Below, piece after piece: positions 22,741 through 34,937 of a DNA stretch of 64,000 nt. Each line of letters starts with the position of its first letter. The first letter of the stretch is position 1. The position numbers and the translations under genes are program-made. Below the pieces are notes generated by a model. The model did no database searches. It saw nothing but the letters and a program-made list of their open reading frames with translations, and had not been told where the DNA came from. The stretch comes from Dentipellis sp. KUC8613 (taxonomy: Eukaryota; Basidiomycota; Agaricomycetes; Russulales; Hericiaceae): contig NSJX01000005.1 in assembly GCA_002286715.1 (NCBI GenBank), forward strand, positions 687,959 to 751,958. Reading direction: 5' to 3'.

Positions 22741-24784
22741 CTAGTCTCGAGGGGAGATGACAGCGAGACGGTTCTTCCTGCGGTCGTCGGCACGCGCGCG
22801 CGCACGGTGTTCACGAGCTTCCGCCATCATCTGCTGCGCAAGGGGCGACAATTCCGTAGAAGACGCAGGCGAGGGTGGGACATCGAAGAGCGCCCGCGTG
22901 CGCGCCGGCGTCATAGGCAGCCGGGTGCGTGCACTAGACGAGCTCCGGGACATGCTATCCTTCGTATTGTCCATGGAGGTGTTCGGACTAGGACCGTTCT
23001 CCTTGCCATCATCCTTCGGCGGCCTGACACGGGACGCCTTGTTCGAGGACGCAATGATAGTCTTGTCCCCAACCAAAGTTAGAGTCGACTCGTTCATGCG
23101 GGGCGAGAAAGTGTTAGACCCGTGTGAAGCCGTTCGCCTCTGCGCCTTGCGCACCGCAGCCGGTGTGGTAGAGCCCTCAGATTTCAAGGGCACGATGAAA
23201 GACTTTGCGTTTGTGGTGGTCCGCAGCGCATCCCGGACGGGGATACTAGACGGTTTAGCGTCTGACTTGACAGAGAGGGCACGAATAGGCGTTTCCGGCG
23301 CTCCGGGCGTTCCGTAGGTCGAAGTGCGAGGACCGCGAGGACCTCTGGGGATCCTGCTAGTAGGGATACTCGACGGCGTCACAGTGAGCTGCTGCGCGCG
23401 CGTCTCCCTGAGGATGCTGCGCGAAACCGGAGTCCGGTTCACAATGGTGGCTGTTTGAGGAGGGTCGTCGATGATGGAGCCCGCGGAGGAAGTTGCATCC
23501 ACTGAGCCGGAGTGGTCATTGTTGGAAGGTGAGAGGAAGTCGGACGTATCAGAGGGTAAAGTAGAAGATTTGGTGTCGCGAGGATCGCTGTCCATCGAGG
23601 ATTCAACGTTGAGATGGGTGGGTAGCGCGGGAAGTGGTCGTTCAAGGTCCGAAGGGCTGTCCTTAGCCTGGTCCTTCTCGAGTAAAAAGCCAAAGACAGA
23701 CGATGCCCGCCGAGGAGTGGACAACTCTTCGGTTTGAGATTGTGCGGGCTTCGTAAGGTCGGCAGTGTCATCAGCCATGCTGAGTTCCACTTCCATGGAA
23801 GAGAATATAGGGTAGTTCTCGGAATCGGTCGTTGAAAGATCGTGTTCGGGAATGACGGTTGTGTCGTAGTGGACGTGGATTGAATGATCGTTGTCGAAGG
23901 GAGGGTCGGTGGGAGTTTCGAGACCGAGAGATTCGACCGAGGACGCAGATTGGCCTGCATCCATTGTAGCGTCTGCTTCACTGCAGCATAACGTGTCAGC
24001 AAAGTCGTTATAGTGCGCATGTATGCGCCTTGAACTCACCCTAGGAATCGTTCCGCCCAGGAAATGTCACCTTCCGTGGTACTGTCACGGATGGGACTGC
24101 CAAGGAGCTGCCGGAGAGTAGACCCACTTCTCTTGACCTGGGGCTTGCCCTCCGGCTGCCCTTCAGAGCTTGCGGTAAACGAGTTGGAGAACGCCTTTTC
24201 GTCCAGTCGTCCGTGGCTGTCATACATGTCAAGCAGGCTGGCGACAGACGGGTCCTGGCGAAGTCGGTGGAGGCGAGTCTTATCTCTAGGCGTAATAGCA
24301 GACAGCTTCTGGCGTGAACTCGAGCTGTCGCTGTCATCGTCGTCGGAACGCTTTGTCGGAGTCTCTATGCGCGGGTTGGCATTGGGGAACTCGGTGCGCG
24401 CATGCACCTTGCGGCCGTGGACCTTGACGGTGTAGGTGCCACGCGTCTGCACGCTCGCAGAATCGCTGGAGGTCCCTGTGGGAGTGGGGCTGAGGCTGTT
24501 GATGGGATGGGCTGGCGCATAACAAAGTTCGGTGAGTCTAACTTAGACACCATACAAGAACTCCACTCACGAAGAGGAGGTAAGGAAGCATAATCCACCA
24601 CCTCGGATACCACGGAGAAATGAGAAGAAGACGAGCGCAAGAGACGACTAGCAGTCGCTTCCTGTTCCTGCTCAAACCTCCTCCTGTTCTCCTGGTCGGC
24701 ATTCGAGAGTTCCGCAGGCAGGGGAGCGCGCTTCTTCTTATGCCTCTTGCTGCCAATCGACAGGAAGCGCTTCAGAAATCCCAT
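22741..24784 (-). CDS. Uncharacterised 641-residue low-complexity protein with a KEN box
   Basis: I do not recognise the function. Exons on the minus strand: 24784-24571, 24511-24040 and 23980-22741, with clean splice sites and matching phase. The N-terminus is short, basic and amphipathic (MGFLKRFLSIGSKRHKKK), which might touch membranes or nucleic acid. The rest is disordered: Ser, Thr, Pro and charged, with many SP/TP sites, repeated ITPRDK/ISPRD motifs (about residue 110 and at the extreme C-terminus) and a short heptad-like region near the end. A KEN tripeptide followed by Gly-Pro near residue 560 could be a degron for the anaphase-promoting complex. No enzymatic domain is visible. It is probably a regulated scaffold, but that is inference. 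Confidence 0.75.
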
Positions 24785-25307
24785 TGTAACGATCGTGTGT
24801 TGTTGCGTGCGTGCGTGAGGAGTCGTGGGCCCGTGAAGAGCGCGTTCGGTGATGCGAGAGAGCGTGAGGGGAGAAAGAAAGCACCAATACGACACCTTTA
24901 CGAGAGAACTCGAACCAAGTGCAAACACCGGCCAAATAATCCGGGCGCGTCGGTTCCGGAACACGTGCCGAACGCGTCTTTACTCTCTTGATTTTAGGCG
25001 CCCAATGGTTCTACGACTCAACGCCTGCACATATGTACCAGCTTTCCATTCGTATTTCCGAACAATCACACAGTTATTCATAGACTTTTAGCTACGCAAA
25101 TCACAGAAAAAAATCTCATAATGCGATGTGGTACGGTGCAATGAAGATATAGCAAACGGTGTCCGAGGATAAGTATCTGGTCAACAAGGATATACATCCT
25201 GACACGAACGGAGATAAAGATGGATGGGCGTAGCAAACAACGTAAGATATGTCGTGTTTACCGGAGATGAGACTCTGGCAATTGATAGATCTGCCTCCCA
25301 GAGAGAC
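24785..25307. other. Promoter of the unknown gene / 3' end of aspartic protease A
   Basis: 523 bp with no gene. Nothing specific is recognised. Confidence 0.5.
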
Positions 25308-27239
25308 TCAGTCGCGATATCGCTCATCCTCCATATCCAGCCCCTTTGTCGCGACCGGTGCATACGAAGGATTGATGGTCCGCATAGGCCCTACGGCCCT
25401 CCCCGCTCTGACTGCGGACGCAATCGCCAACATGCAGAGCAGCAGCCCAATGACGGCATTGCCAACAAGTAAGCCAAGGACAACAGGCCCGAACTTGTTG
25501 ATCTTATCGAGGACTTTCGAAGTATCTGAGCCGCTGCCATCGGCGAGCAGCGACTCGCCAGACCCGCTGTCCCTACCATCCCTGTCATCGTCATCCGAGG
25601 CAAATTCAGCTTTCACTTGGTCAAGGGTAGCTTCGGGCGGGAATTGAGCGAGGGCCTCTCTGCGGCTCTTGATAAAGTCCGCCTGCATCTTATCCGTGTC
25701 CACTGTAGACAAGAGCTGAATGAACGGTTCTACAGTGATAGTCCCGTTCGCGGCCTTGGCGCCGAAGTTGAATCTGGGTTTGGTTGAGTCAGTTCTAAGA
25801 CATGCTGGAATATGTAAACTTACGAAGCATAGACATTGCGCAGAAATCCCATGCCGAGCATGGCGTCGGCAAGAGTGACATTGGAGTCCCCTGCCTGGTA
25901 GCTGTTCATACAGATTGTGCGATTCTTTCCGTCGGCGAATGTTTGCGGGGAGATGATAGTCAGATCTAGAGGGTGTATCGGGTATTCCTGACCTCTGAGA
26001 CAAAGTGAGCATGCTGAGTATTGCGACGAGCAAGCCCAGTAAACTCACCCAAGCGTGAACGTCAAGTTGACCGATGAACTGCAAGGTACAATCCATGTTT
26101 TGTTGAGGGATATCGCACCGGGGATCTTGCCATAGATAAAGTCAACAGCGTCGGAAGGCAGCAGGGGAAGCGTAGTGCCGCAGTCAAGCACGGAGATAGC
26201 CTTTCCTTCAGGGACAGTGATATTGGGAACGGAATGGACAAGTGACGGGACGACGCTCTTCCATGTATGTGCCTCTCCGTTCACATGCATCGCATCCAGT
26301 AGTGTGCCCCACACCGGCAGTTGAGGAGGGAAGCGAGAAAGTTTGGGTGCTTTCTCGACATCCTGATAACCGTCAGCGTACTCTCCAATAGTGAAAACCC
26401 CATCAGCAATGTCGTCTGGATCGTCTAAGCGGCCAAGAAGAAACGTGATGAAGTTCGGGATCGAGCTATTATGAGCGAAAATGTTCGACAGCGCAGTTCG
26501 ACCGAGTGTTGTATCGTTGCCCCACGCACGCTGGAGAGCGACATTGGCGACTGACAAACGGCTGAAAGAGAGACCGAAGACGCCGTCTAAGTTGTCTTCC
26601 GTGAACGCGGGCAAGTCCACCTTCTGCATGAGCACACCCGTGTACGTCAGGCATCGTTTTGAGCACAGTGTGTGAAGATGCACAGACCTGGTTGATATTC
26701 AGAAATACTGACAGCCGAGAAACATCAAGCTAAATAGCGGCCTTTTACGATAATCACGCACCTTGCGAAGAAACATGATACCCGCCGAGAGTGAATTCCG
26801 CGAAGTCGATAACACCAGAGGCCGACCCGATGTCGTACGTTATATTGACGGGAATATCAGTTGTGTTTGTGAAGCGCATACGAGCCTTCTGGCCACTACT
26901 GACCCACAAGTCGGAAGAGCCTGTGTCCATCATTACAGAGAAATCTATTCAAATTTGTTTCAGGACGACTTCAGTTAGTAGAAAAGAATGGGCGCGCTTT
27001 GACCGCCTAGCGTAATTTGCGTGGTATACTAAATCAAAAGGTACTGCTCAGCACGTAACCTTCTGTTCGCAAAAGACGATGCTTACCAGCCCATCCCTGT
27101 TGGTGATGTTCAAATTCCCTCCAGTCAGCTGCCTAGCTATAGGTGAACCGATCCCTCGTCGATTCAACGGTAGTTTGGATGTCCATGACGGAATGACGAA
27201 ACACGAAGCAATCGCAAGACTAGAAAAGAGGGTGTGCAT
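25308..27239 (-). CDS. Membrane-anchored pepsin-like aspartic protease A
   Basis: A1-family endopeptidase of the secretory pathway, predicted type I membrane protein. Exons on the minus strand: 27239-27087, 27028-26998, 26944-26762, 26707-26688, 26623-26049, 25994-25824 and 25773-25308, giving 532 residues. It has a signal peptide of about 20 residues, then a short propeptide-like stretch. The first catalytic motif is MMDTGSSDLWV. The second reads VLDCGTTLP, with Cys where the family has Ser or Thr. A single membrane helix follows near residues 473-495, then a cytosolic tail with INPSYAPV, an NPxY-type motif. Exon 2 ends AAA|GCGCGC: the donor is GC, or GT is used 6 bp earlier at the cost of two residues. 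The exon plan matches protease B, its tandem copy. All frames are open, so I keep it as a gene, not a pseudogene. Confidence 0.85.
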
Positions 27240-28222
27240 GGGGAGTTTACACCGGAACTTGACTGGTAGATTTCCCTCCAGGTACCTAACCATTCTTATA
27301 GACGACCATCTCACTGCCTCCGCGGCAGTATTGCCTGGAACGACAGTCTCTGCCTTCGTTCACAGCAGGGTCGCACCCGGGAAGTGAATATGGACACGAA
27401 GCTGTATCCTATGTGAATTATCAGCCAAATGTGGACAGCGCGCAAGCATCGATAATCAACCTCACCGTCCTTGCAACCCGAACCATCTTCACGAATTCAC
27501 CAACTCAATGCTGAGAAGGTGATGGAGAACAGGGCCATTAGAAAACGGAACAACCAGCGGAATAGCAGCAAACATCAGCGCCTACAGTGCCACCTTCAGG
27601 TGATAAGGACACACTGCTGAAGTTCCAATTGTCGAGAAAGCTCTGATGTTGAGACGGGTTTCTCATTGTGTCTCGATTATCAGAGGTCAACGATTGAGAG
27701 GTACTGAAATTCAGGTGATGATTCACGGGCTAGCCTACGCCTGTGGGTTCAGCTCCAGGACTGTGCAGTGCTCAACCTACCGTACATGAGGGTCGTATGA
27801 GGTGTTGATCAACGGAAGAGGATCGGCCCGGGTTGCTCGGACTCGAACCGGAGCGCGCTTGCCGGCCACAGCCGAGTGTCATCTAGCCAGAATGCCGGAC
27901 AGGATGGACCAGGACTCATTATTGGATCGACGTGTCGACCAAATCAAATCTCGAGCGCTATCCGAATAAGCATTGAGCGCTTGAGCAGGCAGTAACCGAG
28001 CATACGCTCCGTATTGACTACACGTGAGGTCCAAAAATGACAGACTGGATGGGATGTGTATCCGTACTTAACGACGATATATATACTGAACAATGTCCGA
28101 GAGTAATTAGACCAGAAGCACACATGTCGTGATGATGACATGGATGAAATAAGAACGGATCGACACCGGTGGGCAGTATTGTATGTGGCACTGAGATAGG
28201 ATCCCATGCGATTCAGGGAAAC
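27240..28222. other. Intergenic between the tandem aspartic proteases
   Basis: 983 bp holding the promoter of protease A (a TATAAGA-like word on the minus strand at 27300-27294) and the 3' UTR of protease B. No third copy or transposon is seen. Confidence 0.5.
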
Positions 28223-30230
28223 TCAGTCACGATACTCCACATCCTCCGTGTCCACCCCCTTCGTGGCGACCGGCGCGTACGAAGGGTTGATTGTCCGCGT
28301 AGGGCTGACCTTTCTTCCCCTTCTGATGACGAGGATAACTCCAAGGACACACAGCAGAAAACCTATCAAGATATTACCGGCAAGCAAGCCAACGATGACG
28401 GGCCCAAACTTGTCGACCTTGTCAAGGAGTTCCGAGGCGTCCGAGTCCTTGCCGCCGGCAAGCAGCGACTTCGCAGGCGCGCCGTTGGCGACGTCTCCAC
28501 TGACATCTGCTTCCTTCTCAGCAGCTGAGCCCTGCGAGTTCGCTGATGGGACCGGACCAGAGGGGTTTTGGCCAGCGGACTCTGCTGCGAGCTCAGCCTT
28601 AATTTCATCAGGCGTAGCCTCAGGTGGGAGTTGGGAGAGAGCCTCCGAGCGACTCTTCATGAAGTCTGCTTGGACCTCGTTGGCGCTCTCGGTGGACATG
28701 AGCTGGATGAAGGGTTCGACCGTGATCGTCCCGTTTGCATCCTTGTCCCCGAAGTCGAACCTGGAAACAATCGTTGAGTTCGTCATATGCGGGCTACATG
28801 ATATCGACATACGAGGCGTAAGTGTTGCGCAAGAAACCCTGTCCGAGGATGAGGTCGACGAGGTTGGCGCTGGTGTTCCCGGCCTGGTAGCTGTTGACAC
28901 AGACCGTGCGGTTCTTGCCATCAGCGAACACCTGAGCAGAAGGTATCGTCAAATCCAGAGGGTGGACGGGATACTCTTGACCTCTACGAGATGATAAGCA
29001 ATGCATTTCACGAACGAGCAGATAGGTTTTACCCAAATGTGAACGTCAAATTGACGGACGAGTTGCACGGTACAACCCATGACCCGGCAAACGATATCGC
29101 ACCAGGGATCTTGCCATAGATGAAGTTGACAGCATCGGCGGGCAGCTGGGGGAGCGTAAAACCGCTGTCGAGAAGGGCGACAGCTTTCCCTTGAGGAACG
29201 GTGACGTTCACGTTGGGAAGCAAAAGCGACGGGACCGTGCTCTTCCAAGGATAAGCTTCTCCATTCACGTGCATCGCATCCAATAGCGTGTTCCACTGCG
29301 GGACTTGAGGAGGGAATCGAGATAGCTTGGGCGCTTTCTCGACGTTCCCGTAACCATCGGCGTACTCGCTGATAGTGAAGACTCCGTTAGTGACGTCGTC
29401 CAGATCCCCAGAGCGACCGAGGAGGAATGTAATGAAGTTCCGGATGGAGGGGTTCTGAGCGAAGATGTTCGATAGTGCAGTTCGACCGACTGTAGTGTCA
29501 TTGCCCCACGCACGCTGAAGCGCAACGTTGATACTTGACAGCCGACTGAAGGAAAGACCGAAGTATCCATCCAGGCCGGTTTGGATATTTCCCGGCATAT
29601 CTTGAGACTGTACAAGAGCTTCAATTACGTTTCCAGCAGATATAGTACAAATTACAAACTTGATTGACATTCAAGAATGCTGGAGAAACAAGAACGCGTT
29701 GAGCCTAAAAAACGATACATGAGGATGACATACAGGACGGACCTTGTGAAGGGACGTGATAACCTCCAAGGGTGAAAGCCGCAAAGTCAACAAGACCGGA
29801 CGCCGACCCAATAGCATACGTTAGGTTCACAGAAATGTCGGTCGTGTTCGTGTACTGTATTTGAGGTTTCTGGAAGCCACCAACCCACAAATCGGACGAG
29901 CCTGTGTCCATCAAGACAGTGAAGTCTGTACAAAATCATCAGAAACGCATGGCTGGGAACACGGAGAATGTGCCGACTTTGACCACCCAACGTGATTTGC
30001 GTAGTATACTGGATCGAAAACAGCGATCAATTTTCCGCTTTCATAGCGGGACATTAACTCATGGTTCTTACCTGGGCATTTTGGGTATTGGTGATCAACA
30101 AGTTTGCCCCGGCTTGACCGTTCAGTTGGGTAGGCGCGCCTGAGTCGCGTCTATTCAATGGCAACCTCAACGTCCGCGCAGAAAACATGAAACATGAGGA
30201 AAAGAAGAGGGTAGAGAACAGGCCGCGCAT
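28223..30230 (-). CDS. Membrane-anchored pepsin-like aspartic protease B
   Basis: Tandem paralogue of protease A. Exons on the minus strand: 30230-30072, 30008-29978, 29925-29743, 29679-29660, 29607-29033, 28983-28813 and 28760-28223, giving 558 residues. Exons 2 to 6 have the same lengths as in A (31, 183, 20, 575 and 171), so the copies arose by duplication. A signal peptide at the start is followed by MDTGSSDLWV and the second catalytic motif LLDSGFTLP, both intact. The luminal domain is rich in N-glycosylation sites. The stalk is longer than in A and acidic. One membrane helix precedes the tail with INPSYAPVATKG, nearly identical to A. Exon 2 here has a normal GT donor at the site where A has GC. 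Confidence 0.92.
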
Positions 30231-30978
30231 GTCACCGAGAAAGGATGGCGGATTTAGTGGGCCGCCTGCCGACTTGATTTAAGAGAAAATCTCCTGGAAC
30301 CTGCTTACTTACGTGCACTTGCTTCTTGTGCGCCGCTGCGAAATTGCTGTGATCAAAGCCTACCGGGTGAATCGTTCCTAGAGGCCTGCTGCCGCAAAGC
30401 GGTGAGGCGGCCATCATTTTTGAGTTGTAATCATTGTCTGTCCAGGGGGACATGAGGTTCGGGAATCACCAAGCATACTTGCAACGCGCATCCGATATTG
30501 GCCAGAAGGTGATGGGCTCAGATCCATTGCACACGCTGAGAAATCTGTAGCGCCACACAAGACAGAGCATCTTAAAGCCGGTGTAGGAGAAAACAGCTTA
30601 CCGATGGGTCATTCCAGCGCCAAGCTTATGGGCGATTGAGTAGCAAGTTGGACGGGCTTCATTGCGGTGAAATAAAGTCAGGACGAGTTGCAACCAAACG
30701 TGATAATGCGATTCCTTGCGCTCCCTGTGCAGCGGAGACTACGAGATGGACGCGGTCGACTTGAACAGAAGGCGATCGGAGTATCGTCCGAAGTCCGAGT
30801 GGCACGTGCCCATTACTGGTAACGCCACATGCCCGCCTTGCTGCTCGGCTTGCCAGGAGGGTTGCGCAGAACGCGACACCATTCCATTCCTTCTCTTCCG
30901 TCTCCTTTCCTTTCCTCCTTAGACTTCCTGTTATTCTTTGTCTTTTGGTGTATTTTTCTTGGTTAGTGCAGCGTAGCG
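30231..30978. promoter_or_regulatory. Divergent promoter region, protease B / MTHFR
   Basis: 748 bp between two divergent start codons. The MTHFR side is pyrimidine-rich (30880-30970). The rest shows nothing I can name. Confidence 0.5.
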
Positions 30979-33187
30979 ATGAAGATTAGCAAGAAGATCG
31001 AACAGGCCGCCAAGGAGGACAAGATCTGGTGGTCTTTCGAGTACTTCCCACCCCGGACAGCTCAGGTAAATGGTTCGATCTCTTCGCAAGAACGTTGGCT
31101 TTATGTCTATACACCAAAGGGTCTCCAAAATCTTCTGGACCGTATTGAACGCATGCGCCAGCTGGGCCCGGAGTTCATAGACATTACATGGTACGTTTCT
31201 TCGACAATATCTCTGCGCAATAATCCTCACCAACGACTGATAGGAATGCTGGAGGAAGGACGTCTGATCTTACCTCCGAGCTTGTGAAAACGTGCCAAGG
31301 TCTCATTGGCATTGAGACATGCATGCACTTGACCTGCACGAACATGCCTAAGGAGAAGGTGGATATCGCGCTGCGGGTGAGTACAATGCTGTGCATGACT
31401 GACGCACCATCCTTGACGTTGCATTTGCATTGTAGGACGCGAAGCAGCACGGCTGTCGTAACGTTCTCGCGCTCCGCGGTGATCCTCCTGCGGGAAAGGA
31501 GGAGTGGGAAGCTGTTGAGGGTGGATTCGTGCATGGTATCGACCTTGTGCGACACATCCGCAAGGAGTACGGCGACTATTTCGACATTGCTGTGCCCGGC
31601 TTCCCGCAGATGCAACTTCTTCCTCCTGAAGAACGGGCGCTCGAGATGAAGTATCTAAAGGAGAAGATTGACGTCGGCGTCAATTTCATCTTCACCCAGA
31701 TGTTCTATGATGTCGATCTCTTCATTGAGTGGGTCAAGACAGTCCGCGAGGCTGGAATCACTGTGCCCATTGTTCCCGGTATCATGCCTATCCAGACTTG
31801 GGGAGGCTTCCAGCGCGCAACGAGCTTGGCGAAGACCATCATTCCCAAGTCTTTCTCGGACGCACTGGAACCTCACAAGACGAACGACGAAAAAGTCAGG
31901 GAGATTGGTACGAAGCTTGTTGCTGATCTGTGCCGACGGATTTTGGCGGCAGATATTGGCATCCGGGGACTTCATTTCTACACCATGAATCTCGAGCGAG
32001 GCACAAAGATGCTGTTGGAAGAACTGAACCTCGTTCCTCGGGTCGAGACCATTAAGCCCCTGCCTTGGCGCCAGGTACGTTGTGCGTATGATATTCAGGA
32101 CTTCGAACTCAAATGTGCTACAGTCTTTGACACCCTCGCGCCGCTCTGAGACTATTCGTCCTATCTTCTGGGCAAACAGAACAAAGTCTTACCTTACGCG
32201 TACTGAGAACTGGGATGAGTACCCCAACGGCCGTTTCGGAGATTCTCGCAGTCCTGCTTACGGCGACCTCGATGGCTACGGAGTCTGGATCAAGCAGACG
32301 GTGAGTTATCACCCGAGGATTATCTCCTCCTTCATGTCTTTCTTATCACGTTAATTTTAGAAAGAGGATGCTCTCAAGCTGTGGGACCATCCCACCACAT
32401 TCACGGACCTTACCTCTCTATTCGCACGGTTCTGTAAGGGCGAGCTCGCCGCCTTGCCATGGTCTGACGAAGGCCTTCTTACGGAGACGTCGGTCATCAC
32501 GTCTCAGCTGGCTAGGATCAACGAGCTTGGATTTTTAACTATCAACTCCCAGCCCGCTGTCGACGGCGCACGGAGCGATGATAAGGTATTCGGGTGGGGC
32601 CCGAGTAATGGGTATATCTACCAAAAGGTGGGAGTTAATCGAATATTCCATATTTTCTGACTCTGACAGCCCATTGCGCATAGGCATACCTTGAATTTTT
32701 CGTTCTTCCTGATCTTTTGGACATCTTGATCCGCCACATTGAAAAGGACCACTCTGTCACTTACCACGTTATCAACCAGCGTGGGGATCTGCGCACCAAT
32801 ACGACCTCGGATGGTCCGAATGCCGTCACATGGGGTGTGTTCCCTGGCAAGGAAATCGTCCAACCCACGATCGTGGAGGCGATCAGCTTCATGGCATGGA
32901 AGGTACGCCCTACTACAGCGTCATGGTGGCATTCAGCCGTAACTCACATTTCTCGTTTACTTCAGGACGAAGCGTACGAGCTTGGCAGACAATGGGCCAA
33001 ATTGTACGAGCCCGAGACAGAGTCGCGCAAGCTGATTGACGATCTCATGGCGCGCGCGTTGCTCGTCAACATCGTCCATAACGACTTCAAGAAACCTGAC
33101 GCCATCTTCGAGCCATTCCTCAAAGCCGGCGCTGAATATGCCTCGCTAAAGGCAAACCAGGTGAACGGCAACGGTCACGCCCATTGA
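30979..33187 (+). CDS. MET13: Methylenetetrahydrofolate reductase
   Basis: FAD enzyme reducing 5,10-methylene- to 5-methyl-tetrahydrofolate in the cytosol, feeding methionine synthesis. Exons: 30979-31065, 31120-31190, 31244-31376, 31436-32074, 32124-32300, 32361-32627, 32684-32902 and 32966-33187, giving 604 residues, the size of eukaryotic enzymes. The N-terminal TIM barrel shows WWSFEYFPPRT, DITWNAGG, CMHLTCTNM, LALRGDPP and DVGVNFIFTQMFYD. The C-terminal regulatory domain, which in eukaryotes binds S-adenosylmethionine, starts near residue 345 and ends with VNIVHNDFKKP. Intron 1 is 54 bp, in frame and stop-free; keeping it would add 18 residues inside the barrel. Confidence 0.96.
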
Positions 33188-34209
33188 CCCCTATATTCTT
33201 AGCACTCCACAAAACTTTGCTTCGCTGCCACATTCTTGATCTGCACCTCGTTGTATAACCATCGCCTCTGTCACTTTTACTTATTCTGGATCCTCGCTCC
33301 TGCTCTCACTCTCATCTCGGGTTCAACCCCCGTATTCTGTATCAGGTCAGGAGGCACGCTCCTTACGACCGCTGCATCCCACGTCTACGTCCACGTCCAC
33401 GTCACCGTACCGTTGTCTCATCACATCATCGCTGCATTTTTCTCCATTGCTCATCTAGTCTATCTATTTCTCTGCACTCGCACGCATCATTGTTGCATCA
33501 ACTGCATTTACCCCTACTCCGCATTCACGCCATCTACCTACATCATCCACCCATTCCATCCCCATAGTCTTGCTTCAACCGCATGTATGTATTTGACTGG
33601 GTCATGTATTAATCGACCCACGAGAACGAGAGGCTACGGCCGCTCCGATGCGTGTGCTACTTGCTCATCTTTGCCTTTTTCGTGCGATCGTCCACATTTA
33701 CGTGTCCTTTCTAGGCCCTGTTCCACCGCGGTTCCTTCAACTGGCAGATTACCGGGATATACCTTCCGTCCCCGTCCCCGGTATGTATTCAACTTTGACT
33801 TTTCATTCTTGGCTCAGGATTGACTACGAGTCGCAGACACAGCGAAGTAACCCCTCGAGATCACATATGGATCAAATTCCGTCGAATGTAGGTGCCAATA
33901 GCAGCGACAACGCAGCGTCCTCGGAGGCTTTTCGAACTTGGCATATATTTACTCTTACCTCACCCTTGCTGGCAGCGATCAGCTGCCTGCGCTTCTCACC
34001 CTCGCGGTCTCTTGAAGACGTTACAATTTTCTGGTCCCTCGTGGAATATTTTACTCACACCGACCGGGTCCACCTCGGATTCCCACATCATGGTATGACC
34101 ATGAAGCCTGACCCGCCCGCCTCCCGCCCTCCGACGATCACGCGAAAATCGACCCACTATAAAGCTCTTGCTGGCGGCCCCACATGCCATAGCACCTCAG
34201 AATATCGCC
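33188..34209. other. Intergenic, MTHFR 3' end to Cel45A promoter
   Basis: 1022 bp, pyrimidine-rich on the plus strand in its first half. It contains a 195-codon open frame at 33236-33823 that I read as chance. The right end is the Cel45A promoter. Confidence 0.5.
34158..34163 (+). promoter_or_regulatory. TATA box of Cel45A
   Basis: TATAAA lies 47 bp before the start codon at 34210, a position like that of the TATA box of the xylulokinase gene in this window. Confidence 0.65.
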
Positions 34210-34937
34210 ATGAAGACCATATTCTCAGCGCTTTCTATCGTTGCTGCAGCTGTGTGCGTCCGCGGGGCGTCAATCGACACCCGCGCCACGGGCGGCTACA
34301 TTCAGAACCCGTCTGGATCTGCTTCCTTCACCATGTATTCCGGCTGCGGTCAACCCGGTAAGTACCTTGCTGATTAACATTGTACTTGCACTCATAACAT
34401 AACTCTGCAAAGCTTGCGGTATTGCTGCAAGCGGGTTCACTGCCGCCGTGAACCAGCTCACCTTTGGCTCTGCACCGGGACTTGGTGCTGGTGACGCCTG
34501 CGGGCGCTGCTTCGCGCTGACGGGTACTAAGGACCCCTTCTCTCCCAGCTTCGGAGGGCCGTTCCACACTGTTGTGGTCAAGATCACCGACCTGTGCCCT
34601 GTGCAAGGCAATCAGGAATGGTGCGGGCAGTCAACTTCTAACCAGAACAACCAGCACGGTGAACCTGTCCAGTACGTGTTCCCCTCTCTATGTGCTAGTG
34701 TTGAGCTGAACGAGTGTGTGTAATTCCAGCTTCGACCTCTGCGAGGATACCGGCGCTTCGAGTGCATTCTTCCCTTCGGGTCATGGAGCACTCACCGGTA
34801 CCTTCACCGAAGTTTCGTGCAGCCAGTGGTCGGGCTCGGACGGCGGCAGCTTGTTCAATGGGGCTTGCATCAGCGGCGAGACGGCTGGCAACTGGCCCGC
34901 TGTCGGCTGTGGCAACAAAGGTTCGTGGAGCCCATGA
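34210..34937 (+). CDS. cel45A: Secreted GH45 (subfamily C) endo-beta-1,4-glucanase
   Basis: Hydrolyses internal beta-1,4-glucan bonds outside the cell as part of plant cell wall decay. Exons: 34210-34357, 34413-34671 and 34730-34937, giving 204 residues. A signal peptide of about 19 residues and a short pro-segment precede mature ATGGY. The double-psi barrel is rich in Cys and very close to P. chrysosporium Cel45A in order and spacing. The asparagine and aspartate reported to act as base and acid in that enzyme (mature positions 92 and 114) fall here at about residues 117 and 139, in VQGNQ and HFDLCED. No cellulose-binding module or linker is present, as in the model enzyme. Expansin-like proteins share the fold, but the two catalytic residues argue for GH45. 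A TATA box lies 47 bp upstream. Confidence 0.93.

Noticed and set aside
25308..27239. Aspartic protease A as a pseudogene
   Set aside because: Despite the GC donor and the DCG motif, all seven exons keep frame without stops and the paralogue's exon lengths are preserved.
33236..33823. 195-codon open frame on the plus strand
   Set aside because: It lies in pyrimidine-rich DNA and reads as a Ser/Thr/His/Pro/Leu mix with no domain, no homology I can name and no partner exons. More likely the 3' region of MTHFR and promoter DNA.
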